Of a DNA stretch of 64,000 nucleotides, positions 55,796 through 64,000 are shown in pieces (positions within the stretch are counted from its first letter, which is position 1; each line of letters starts with the position of its first letter). The stretch is from Elephas maximus indicus (Eukaryota; Chordata; Mammalia; Proboscidea; Elephantidae). The DNA lies in assembly GCF_024166365.1 (NCBI RefSeq), contig NC_064832.1:40700249-40764248 (forward strand). Reading direction: 5' to 3'. Made by a program: the position numbers and the translations under genes. The notes under the pieces are model-generated. The model worked only from the letters and a program-made list of their open reading frames with translations, ran no database searches and was not told the DNA's origin.

Positions 55796-56670
55796 TGGAT
55801 TATGGGATTTTTTGCAGAAAGCAGAAGCTGCTTGAAGATCCAGAAGAGAAGGACAGAAAGGCGTGCTTCTGAGTGTGTGGGTATGGGTATGGTTGGAATT
55901 TTTCCCATTAGAATGGGGACAGGCCTGCCATGACCTGGCGGAGGGGGTGAGGCCTCTGAAGGGATGGTGCTTCTAGGGAAACAGGGGCTCTGGGACTCCC
56001 AGCTTCTCCTGAAAGGACCATATGGCGTCCCAGTAGGACTGGGTGTGTCTCATTGATGGGAGGGGTTACTGCAAAAGCCTTGGGACTTTTGCTCAGATCT
56101 GAGGAGGGTAGGGGAGTACTTACTGCAATAGATTTCTGAGCAGCTCAGCAGGGTGGTGGCTTAGAGCTGGATTTTATGAAGAAAATAAAGTTAGGAATTT
56201 TTGTTTCACCACTGCATTTGTAAACAAAGATTCATACTTGCCTCAAAGCCTTCTCCAGGCCTCGGTCCTACATCTCTGTCTCCCTAGCCCGGCCTCTGTC
56301 TCTCAACTCATTCCTTTCTATGGCTTCGTGTTCCTCCCACGTGGCCAATGTGGTAATGGTGGGTCTGAGTTGATGTCTCAGAGGGGAGCCTCTCTGTTAA
56401 AGGGCAAGTAGGAACCAGCAGTGGCTCAAAGCAAAGGAGGCAAAGACTTAGTCCTTGCTTGGGCCAGCTTTGCAATAGCTATTACGGTAAGGGGCTTGAC
56501 CTCACTAGGGCCTCTTTCCATGGCTTTTTCCCTTGTCTAAGAGCTAAAGAACAGAGGGCCAAAATTAGTCTGTGACCTGGGGAAGCAAGTCACTCAATGT
56601 TACTGAAGGCATTCAATGTCTCTGCCCAAGCCCTGAGTCTGAGGCACACAAAGGGTCCTTGTTTGGCATC
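55796..56670. other. Unique intergenic sequence
   Basis: Nothing recognised. Confidence 0.5.
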
Positions 56671-56674
56671 TTAG

Positions 56675-56732
56675 GCTGGGTTCTCTGGAGAAGCAAAATC
56701 AGTGAACTGTCTCTGTGTGTGTATATATATAC

Positions 56733-56765
<33 letters not shown>

Positions 56766-57030
56766 TAGAGATTTATATCAAGGAAATGGATGGCCCAGCC
56801 AAATTGACACACAACCTTCACCATCACAGATGCCAAGTAGACGTCTCAAATCTCTTTTCATCTTCTTTCTTAGTAATGTTGTTGTTGTTGTTAGGTGCCA
56901 CTGAGTTGGTTCCAACTCATAGCAACCCTATGTACAACAGAACAAAACACTGCTTAGTCCTGCGCCATCCTTACATTCATTGCTATGCTTGAGCCCACGG
57001 TTGCAGCCACTGTGTCAATCCATCTTTCCT
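56675..57030 (-). mobile_element. LTR fragment with microsatellite, then RTE 3' end
   Basis: 56675-56825 is the reversed 3' end of the LTR seen at 53235-53779 (GGCTGGGTTCTCTGGAGAAG) with (AT)n and (AG)n runs at 56722-56765. 56877-57030 is a minus-strand RTE 3' end flanked by TTTCTTAGTAAT and TTTCCTTAGTAAT. Confidence 0.75.
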
Positions 57031-57069
57031 TAGTAATAGAACCCTGAATTTTTTGCTGGATACATGGCC

Positions 57070-57440
57070 ATCCTCACCACCTGTCTGTCATTTTGTCATA
57101 CTGTGGTGGTTTGCATGTTGTTGTGATATTGGAAGCTATACCACCAGTATTTCAAATACCAGCAGGGTCACCCATCATAGACAGGCTAAGACAGACTAGG
57201 AAAAAAGGCCTTGTGATCTACTTCTGAAAATTAGCCAATAAAAACCTTGTGGAACTCAACAGAATATTGTCCAGTATAGTACTAGAAGATGAGCCCCCGG
57301 ATTAGAAGTCACTCAAAATACACAGTGGCCGCAACAATGGACTTGAGCTTACCAACAATCGTGAAGATGGTGCAGGACCAGACAATGTTTTTTTCTGTTT
57401 TGCTCGGCTCGATAGCAGTAACAACGACAACGTGGCCATC
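57070..57440 (+). mobile_element. Internally deleted RTE derivative
   Basis: The RTE 5' region (GTCATACTGTGGTGGTTTGC to AGAAGATGAGCCCCCGGATT) runs straight into the RTE 3' region (ACAGTGGCCGCAACAATGGA...GATGGTGCAGGACCAG). The junction lies near 57305-57325, further into the RTE 5' part than in the copy at 45030. Confidence 0.85.
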
Positions 57441-57637
57441 TAGAACAAAGACTACCTTGCTCAGTCTTCCCTGTAGCTAGGTATGGCTGAGAGAATGAAT
57501 TCTGGCAATGGGATATAAGGAGCACGGTGATGTGTGAGTTTGGGGAAAATATTCTGCATTGTTTTGACCTTATATGTCCTTTCTTCTTCTATAGTTTAGA
57601 ACTAGGGTTAGCAAACTTTTTCTGTAAAGCATCCGAT

Positions 57638-57799
57638 AAGAAAAAAACTGTTGCCATTGAGTTGATTCTGACTCATAGCGAGACTATAGGACAGAGTAGA
57701 ACTGCCCCATAGAGTTTCCAAGGAGTGCCTGGTGGATTCGAACTGCCAACCTTTTGGTTAGCAGCCATAGCACTTAAGGACTACGCCACCAGGGTTTCC
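57638..57799 (-). mobile_element. AfroSINE
   Basis: Complete copy between AAAGCATCCGAT (57626-57637) and AAAGCATCTGAT (57800-57811). Confidence 0.95.
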
Positions 57800-57811
57800 A
57801 AAGCATCTGAT

Positions 57812-58095
57812 GGTAGATAGTAAATATTTTAGGATTTGTATGTAGGCCATATCGTCTGTTGCAACTGCTCAATTCTGCTGTTGTAATATGAAAGCAGGCA
57901 TAGACAAGATGGGCGTGGCTGTGTTCCAATAAAATTTCATTTACAAAACAGGTGGAGGATTGGATTTGGCCTGTAGAATGTAGTTTGCAGACCTCTGGTC
58001 AAGAATGCATACCTGGTAGCTGGAGCAAGAGCAGCCATCTTGGACCACTAGGTAAAAGCCATGAGGATGTCAGAGAAACAAAGTGGAAGGAGCCT
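57812..58095. mobile_element. Old repeat-like sequence around the SINE
   Basis: GTAGGCCATATCGTCTGTTG, TTCCAATAAAATTTCATTTA and AATGTAGTTTGCAGACCTCT resemble an old hAT/MER repeat. Its left part precedes the SINE (57598-57625, ACTAGGGTTAGCAAACTTTT). Confidence 0.5.
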
Positions 58096-58099
58096 GAGA

Positions 58100-58715
58100 G
58101 TCTTAGTTTTCTAGTGCTACTGTAACAGTGATATCACAAATGGTTAGCTTTAAAGAACAGAAATTTATTTTCTCACAGTTCAGCCGGTGCCTAATTCAGG
58201 GCACCGGCTCTAGGGCAAGGCTCTCTGTTTTGGCTCTGGGTGAAGATCCTTGTCTCTTTCAGTTTCTATAGCCCTGATGTTCCTCAGTTCCTTGGTGATC
58301 TTCATGTGGCTTCTGCCTTCCCCAATTTTTGTTGTATTATGTCTGTGTCTATGTCGCACCTTATAACTCAGAAGTGATTAGGTTTAGGCACACCCTGCTC
58401 TGATATGGCCTCATTAACAACAAAGACAACCCTATTCCCAGATAGGATAACATCCATAGGTATAACAAAAAACCCATTGCCATTGAGTTTATTCAGACTC
58501 ATAATGACACTATTGGACAGAGTAGAACTGCCCCATAGTGTTTCCAAGAAGTGGCTGGTGAATTTGAACTGCTGACCTGTAGGTTAGCAGTCACATGCTT
58601 AACCACTGCGCCAACAGAGCTCCACCATTCATAAGCATCCCATTCGCAGTTCGTAAGTATAGGGGTTAGGAATTCCAAGCACACAGTTTTGGGGAACACA
58701 ATTCAATCCAGAACA
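58100..58715 (-). mobile_element. MaLR-type LTR (-) with an AfroSINE (-)
   Basis: TTAGTTTTCTAGTGCTACTG to GGGGAACACAATTCAATCCA; the SINE lies at 58465-58625. Closely related in internal wording to the LTR at 51337-52155. Confidence 0.85.
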
Positions 58716-59084
58716 TTGAGTCCCCAGTTGTTACAAAGCCACCCTGTGAGTCTCTGGATTTCATTTCTGTGAGAAAAATAAACTTCGATCTTGCTTAAGC
58801 TGCTGTCAGTTGCAAATGAGCCTAATCCTAACTAATACACCATTCATGTGTGGTTAAGCCCAGCTCATCAGAGTAGGAGACTACTGCAGAATCTGGGATC
58901 CAAGCCCCAGCCAGGAATGAAGCATGCATTTTCCAGGAGTACGTTCTGCACAGTGTACATCCCCAGATTTCTGAAGCTGGTCCATCTTCCCACTGATTTT
59001 GACCTTAATCTTCGTGTGACACACAGGTGATGAGGGGCACACAAAGAAAGCTGGGTCTGCTTGTGGTTTTGTGTAATTGGAAGT
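58716..59084. other. Intergenic with an LTR-end-like fragment
   Basis: 58730-58850 (GTGAGAAAAATAAACTTCG...CTAATCCTAACTAATACA) resembles the 3' end of another old LTR. The rest is not recognised. Confidence 0.4.
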
Positions 59085-59085
59085 C

Positions 59086-59240
59086 CTGGGGCCCTGGTGG
59101 TGCAGTGGTTAAGAGCTCGGCTGCTAACCAAAAAGGTCAGCAGTTCAAATCCACTAACCATTCGTTGGAAATTCTATGAGGCAGTTCTACTCTGTCCTAT
59201 AGGGTTGCTGAGTCAGGGTCGACTTGATGGCAAAGTTTTT
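59086..59240 (+). mobile_element. AfroSINE
   Basis: GGGGCCCTGGTGGTGCAGTG to GTCGACTTGATGGCAA, then T/G-rich. Confidence 0.95.
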
Positions 59241-59834
59241 TTTGGGGGGGGGGCAAGAGAACAAAATGTTCCCAGCACCTTCACACCTGGGACCCAGCAT
59301 CTGACACCTGCTAATGAGATTTACAAGGTGTAAATGCAAACGCACAGCATTTTAGCACCTTTTTTTGGTTTTGGGTTTTGGCTGTCAATTTGAACCTGTC
59401 TGTCTGGGAACCATCCTTTTTGGGAGAGCTTGTGGCACCTGTTAGTAAATCTATGATTCAGTGTCATGTGTCCCAGAGACTGCTGAATTCCCTGGGGGAA
59501 CTCCCAAAGCCCAGTTCTTAGGATTTGGGAGTCTCACACAAACGAAAAGAATTATGGAATAATTAGAAATGAAAACATTATGGAAAAATACTGGAACTTG
59601 GCTTTTACTCCCCAGGGCTGCCGGAATGTTGTACTGACACCTCACCAGGAGACTCCTTCTTTTTTCTTGTGTTCAGGACTCTAGGGAGCAATGCTGTGGC
59701 TGCTTTTGGAACAGACTCCTACTCTGTAGAGGACGTGGGGCTGCTCCTCCTGAAAGAAAAATATGGAGTGTGACGTTTCCACACACAAACGTTTAAAGGT
59801 ATGTGTGTGTGTGTTTAGTGAGGCATTTGTGGGC
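59241..59834. other. Unique intergenic sequence
   Basis: Nothing recognised. Confidence 0.45.
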
Positions 59835-60425
59835 AAATTGTTGCCACTATTTCATGAAAGGGGGAGGAATTGAAAGCAGGGATGCAAACAGAAACTTGTA
59901 CACCGATGTTCACTGCAGCACTATTCACGGTAGTCAAAAGATGGAAACAGCCTAAATGTCCATCACCAGAAGAATGGATAAACACAATGGGGCACATACA
60001 CACAATGGAACATTAAACCAGTTTCTGTTCAGTCTCTCTGACTCACGGAGACCCCGTGGGTGTCAGAGTAGAGCTGTGCTCCATAGGATTTTCAATGGCT
60101 AATTTTATAGAAGTAGATCATCAGGCCTTTCTTCTGAGATGCCTTTGAGTGGATTTGAACCATCAAACTTCCATTTAGCAGCTGAGGGCATTAACCGTTT
60201 ATACCACTCAGGGCCTCCAACAATGGAATATTACTTAGTCATAAAGAGAAATGAAGTCCTGATACACGCCACAATATGGATGAACCTTGAAAACATCATG
60301 CTGAGTGAACTAAGTCAGTCATAAAGGACAAATATTGTATGATACCCCTTATATGAAATATCTAGAATAGGTAAGTATACAGAGACCAAAGTTTATTAGT
60401 GGTTACCGGGGGTGGGCAGGAGGGA
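59835..60425 (+). mobile_element. L1 fragment split by AfroSINE (-)
   Basis: GTTCACTGCAGCACTATTCA, ACAATGGAATATTACTTAGT and ATCATGCTGAGTGAACTAAG are the classic L1 end. The SINE (60013-60218) lies between CAATGGAACATTAA and CAATGGAATATTA. Confidence 0.9.
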
Positions 60426-60522
60426 GGGGGTAAGGAGGACTCAATGCTTAGGGGCTCTGAGCTTCTGTTTAGGGTGATGGAAAGGTTTGGGAGTAGAGGA
60501 TGGTGATGACTGAACAGCATAA

Positions 60523-60688
60523 AAAAAAAAAAAAGACCTATTGCTGTTGAGTCGGCTTTGATTCATAGCGACCCTATAGGACGAGGTAGAACTGCCCCAT
60601 ACAGTTTCCAAGGAGTGCCAGTGGATTTGAACTGCTGACTTTTTGGTTAGCAGCCGTAGCTCTTAATCGCTACGCCACCAGGGTTTCC
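60523..60688 (-). mobile_element. AfroSINE
   Basis: Between perfect 12-base duplications TGAACAGCATAA at 60511-60522 and 60689-60700. Among the better preserved copies. Confidence 0.97.
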
Positions 60689-60814
60689 TGAACAGCATAA
60701 GTAATTAATGTCACCAAACTGGATGTGTGAAAAAGGTTGCAATGGCAAATGTTTTATTACACATATATTTACCATAATAAAAACAAAAGATAAAACCTAA
60801 GAAAATGCATAATA

Positions 60815-61190
60815 CTGAACAACACAAAAGTGAACCCTACCCCCGGACTCTCTGTTAGCCCAGAACTGAAACCATTCCCGAAGCCAACTCTTCAGACAAA
60901 GATTAGACTGGACTATAAGACATAAAATGATACTTGCGAAGAGAGTGCTTCTTAGCTCAGGCAGATACACGAGACTAAACGGGCAGCTCCTGTCCGGAGG
61001 TGAGATGAGAAGGCAGGAAGGGACAGAAGCTGGCTGAATGGACATGGGAAATCCGGGGTGGAAAGGAGGAGCGTGCTGTCACATTATAGGGAGAGCAACT
61101 AGAGTCACGTAACAACGTGTGTATCAATCTTTGTATGAGAAACTAACTTGAACTGTACACTTTCACTTAAAGCACAGTTAAAAAAAAAAA
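60815..61190 (+). mobile_element. L1-mobilised retroposon, family A
   Basis: GAGACTAAACGGGCAGCTCC and GTACACTTTCACTTAAAGCA then poly(A). 5'-truncated relative to other copies. Confidence 0.75.
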
Positions 61191-61214
61191 AGAAAACCCA
61201 AAAAGAAAAAAAAA

Positions 61215-61440
61215 AAGGTGGTCCCTAATGTAAACTATACAGACTTCAGTTAATAATACTGTGTCTGTATTGGTTTACCAGTTGGAACAAATGTGCCACA
61301 GGCATGTAAGATGGTAATAAGAGAAATGATGTACAGAGCAGAGCAGACACACAGGAACTCTGTACTTCCTGCACAATTTTTCTGTAAACCTGAAACTGCT
61401 CTAAAAAATCAAGTCTATTTGAAAGAAAAAAGTGAGAGTT
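61215..61440 (+). mobile_element. L1 3'UTR fragment
   Basis: GGAACTCTGTACTTCCTGCA and TTTTTCTGTAAACCTGAAAC match the L1 3' end at 42520-42995. Confidence 0.7.
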
Positions 61441-61925
61441 TGTTTTTTAAAGGAAAAAAGGCCGGAGGACGATTTATCGGCAGTTAGATCTTAAAAGGGC
61501 AGCAGAAGAAGTAAATGGCTGACCCTGAGCCCAATCTGGGGCAGTGGGTTTGTGTGTGCTGAGTGTGAGCTATGCTATGAGGCCCCTTCGTGCCTGTGGG
61601 CAGGGGCCTCTGTCTTTAGAGGTGTGCCCAGCCGTCTCAACCTTTTCATCTCCTTCCTGAGATCTCTTTCCAGCTAGAGAGAAGCTGCAATAAATGCAGC
61701 AGCTTCACTTAACACCTGACTGCCTGGCCCCTCACCCACCTATGAGGCAGGCACCTCTTCATCCCCTTTCATTCCCAAGGGAAAGCATATTGAGTCTAAT
61801 AAGAGAGATTTCGATTCCTAAAGAGGAAGGTCTTAGCCTTCAAAATGGTGAATCGAGACACTGGGATGCTGTAGTCAGGGTGCCAATCTCTGTTCTGAGA
61901 TGGCACAGGGTGAGGTGAGGAGAGG
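61441..61925. other. Unique intergenic sequence
   Basis: Nothing recognised. Confidence 0.45.
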
Positions 61926-61927
61926 AG

Positions 61928-62090
61928 CACAGAAGTCACAATCACAGGACCCAGGTTCGCAGCCTGACACAGCCTCTTACTTGCTGTTTAGCCTTGGGCA
62001 TGTTGCTCAACCTCTCTGTGCCTCGATTCCTTTCTTCATGAAACGGTAAAGGTAATAATGCCATCTTGCAAGGCATAAATAAGGAACGAC
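61928..62090 (+). mobile_element. MIR
   Basis: GACCCAGGTTCGCAGCCTGA and GCTCAACCTCTCTGTGCCTC in MIR order. Confidence 0.85.
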
Positions 62091-62660
62091 TGGTCCTGCC
62101 CTTAGCCTCTGTGAGAAGACTAGCAACATAGCACTTTGTATCCCTTGGCTCCTGTCCCTGATTTCCCCATTTGGTAGCTTCTAGAAAAGATCAACTCTCT
62201 AATTTCTGGCGACCTGGGGAATATCCCTTAAAAACAGTTTTGTGTGCTCCTCAGGGGGCGCTTATCTCAGTGAGCTCTAAAACACCTGGCTGTGGTGGCA
62301 GGAGGCTGGGCAGAGGCTACCAGAGTGTGTCGGGTCAAAAAGCAGAGAGCCCTCAGATAGCAAGAGAAGTTTGTCTTAGATGGACTGCTGCATAACTGCT
62401 TTCAAAGGCTTTGGGCTAATCAGAATTTCAAAGGATACTTTGAATGTAATAGGATTCTACCTGAAAGAGCAAAGAGTGAGGCTTTGGAGCTGTTTACTCC
62501 TCTAGTTGCTATTTCTGGGCTGATGTCAAAGATAGCCAGGACCTTCTGATTTTATTTTCATTCCTGCACAAAATGGGAAGACCTAATGCGAATGTAAGAG
62601 GGTGGTGAAGGCAAGACCACAAAAAAATAGGCCACCCAGCCCCTTGCCTCCGTTATTCTA
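62091..62660. other. Unique intergenic sequence
   Basis: No gene or repeat recognised. Confidence 0.5.
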
Positions 62661-62662
62661 GG

Positions 62663-62865
62663 GGAAACTATTGATGTTAGTTGCTGTCAAGTCAATTCCT
62701 ACTCATGGTGGTCCCATGTTTGCAGAGTAGAACTGCTCCATAGGGTTTTCAAGGCTTAACCTTTTGGAAGCAGATTACCAGGCCAGTCTTCTGAGGTACC
62801 TCTTGGTGAGTTTGAACCACCAACCTCTTGGCTAGTAGTCAAGTGCTTAACCATTTGAGAAACGC
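62663..62865 (-). mobile_element. AfroSINE, long form
   Basis: TTAGTTGCTGTCAAGTCAAT to AGTGCTTAACCATTTGAG. Confidence 0.9.
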
Positions 62866-63548
62866 GGAAAGTGAGTGGAACAGAGCCGTTCTTAGCAAAC
62901 TGTCAGGATAACTGGGAGCCACCATTTACATGAGTCCTATAGAGGTCAAATTTCCTCCTACCTTCTTTTTCTCCAAAGCAGCCTTACCAGTTCTTCCTGC
63001 CTTAGATCCTCAAAAGCAGGCAGAATTTCATGTAAAAAGTGTTAAAAAAACAAAAAACAAAAAAACCTACTCTGAGGGTAAGATGACTAGTTTTAGCACT
63101 TTTCATTGTTTTTATAACTGTTGCTTTTGACCATAGTAGTCTCGGGGAAAATTGTGTGCAAGGGAAAATAAAACAACCAAAACAACTCCTTCTCAATATG
63201 GCAGCAGGGGAGGGGAGGGAAGCTGGGAAAGTACGGGAGTACATATGGTATTTCAAAAGATCTGCACCTGCTTTTCTCAGGCCAGCTGGCAGACAATTGA
63301 AGGAAAAGCACCGTTCTTTCTAGAAGCACTCAGGACTGAGAGCATCTGCAAAGGAGTTGACAGAAGCGTTTTGGGATCGATGCATGAAGGCTGTGCCAAC
63401 TGTAGTTTTAGAAATTAGAGCTGAATTAGAACAGGTACTGTGTTTTGAAGAAGTGGTTTTGAGGTTTTGACCCCCTGTAAGTTTTGCGTATGCCCAGGTA
63501 ACCGCGGCAGCAGCAGGCAGCTGCTTTTCACATATACTTGTCATTGCC
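62866..63548. other. Unique intergenic sequence
   Basis: No gene or repeat recognised; short open frames on both strands have no recognisable similarity. Confidence 0.5.
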
Positions 63549-63750
63549 ATGGGAGTCCCTGGGTGGTGCCAATGGTTAAAATTTTCAGCCGCTAACCGAA
63601 AGGTTGGACGTTCCTTGTTCACCCAGAAGAAAGACCTGGTGATCTCCTTCCAAAAAATCAGCCATTGAACATCTATGGAGCAGATTTCTACTCCGACAGA
63701 CATGGGGTTGCCACAAGCTGGAGTTGACTTGATGGCAAGTGATTTTAGTT
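63549..63750 (+). mobile_element. AfroSINE, long form
   Basis: GGGAGTCCCTGGGTGGTGCC to GGGGTTGCCACAAGCTGGAG. Confidence 0.9.
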
Positions 63751-63764
63751 TTTTGTCATTTCCA

Positions 63765-63982
63765 TGTTGTTGTCTGTCATTAGGTGCTGTTGATTTGACT
63801 TTGACTCATAGCAACCCCATGTGATACAGTGGAACTTCCCCATGGAGTTTTCCAGGCTGTAGTCTTTATGGAAGCAGATAGCCAGTTCTTTCTTTCACAG
63901 AGCTGCTGGGTGGGTTTGAACGGTCAGCCTTTTGGTTAGCAGCTGAGCTCTTAGCCGGTTTTGCCACCAGGGCTCTTTCTCT
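63765..63982 (-). mobile_element. AfroSINE, long form
   Basis: TGTTGTCTGTCATTAGGTGC to GGTTTTGCCACCAGGGCTC. Confidence 0.9.
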
Positions 63983-64000
63983 GGTGCTGCTTTGGGAGTC

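Noticed and set aside
1..64000. CRISPR arrays, operons, bacterial or phage systems
   Set aside because: The window is a vertebrate nuclear sequence; regular spaced repeats of CRISPR type and compact gene strings are absent. Repeated GTTGTTGTT motifs are SINE/RTE tails.

Overview
The window is mammalian nuclear DNA, most likely from an elephant or a close relative (Afrotheria, Paenungulata). The evidence is the repeat content. AfroSINE-type elements with a tRNA-like head occur about once per kilobase, and they share a 3' tail (GTCGCTATGAGTCGGAA, then a CAAC-rich end) with RTE-class LINEs in the same window. Older mammalian repeats (MIR, L2-like, MER5A-like, MaLR LTRs, L1 fragments) fill much of the rest. 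The species call is inference from repeat families I recognise, not from an alignment.

The only protein-coding gene I can support is PCDH8 (protocadherin-8, paraxial protocadherin/arcadlin) on the minus strand, 35524 down to 31706. It has three coding exons of 2631, 208 and 374 nt, giving a 1070-residue protein with signal peptide, six cadherin repeats, one transmembrane helix and a long cytoplasmic tail. Every splice site is GT-AG and no break was found. Upstream on the minus strand lie a TATA box, a perfect octamer and a CCAAT box in a CpG-rich promoter, then a second CpG-rich block at about 37.65-38.96 kb.

Layout. 0-9.5 kb: SINEs, L1 ends, a MaLR LTR and a hAT-like remnant. 9.5-16.4 kb: a layered nest in which a hAT-like element was hit by an L1-type retroposon, a SINE and a near-full-length RTE LINE; that RTE was in turn hit by a second RTE joined to a SINE. 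17-29.6 kb: L1-mobilised retroposons with an L1-3'UTR-like appearance, MER5A, MIR, SINEs, and a repeat-poor stretch at 27.4-28.5 kb. 29.65-39.54 kb: a SINE-free zone of about 9.9 kb holding PCDH8 and its upstream CpG islands. 39.5-64 kb: again dense SINEs, MaLR LTRs, RTE 3' ends, internally deleted RTE derivatives, L1 ends, and scattered unique sequence.

The main biological story outside PCDH8 is the RTE/SINE partnership. The SINE bodies look like a tRNA-derived head joined to a piece of the RTE 5' region and to the RTE 3' tail, and two different tRNA-like heads are seen (the usual AfroSINE head and a tRNA-Gly-like head). One SINE carries an internal inversion of twin-priming type. One RTE/SINE pair looks like a template-switch chimera. 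Repeat boundaries were read by eye and are good to roughly 10-30 bases unless a target-site duplication is given. Repeat names come from memory of the families and should be confirmed with RepeatMasker and Dfam/Repbase.
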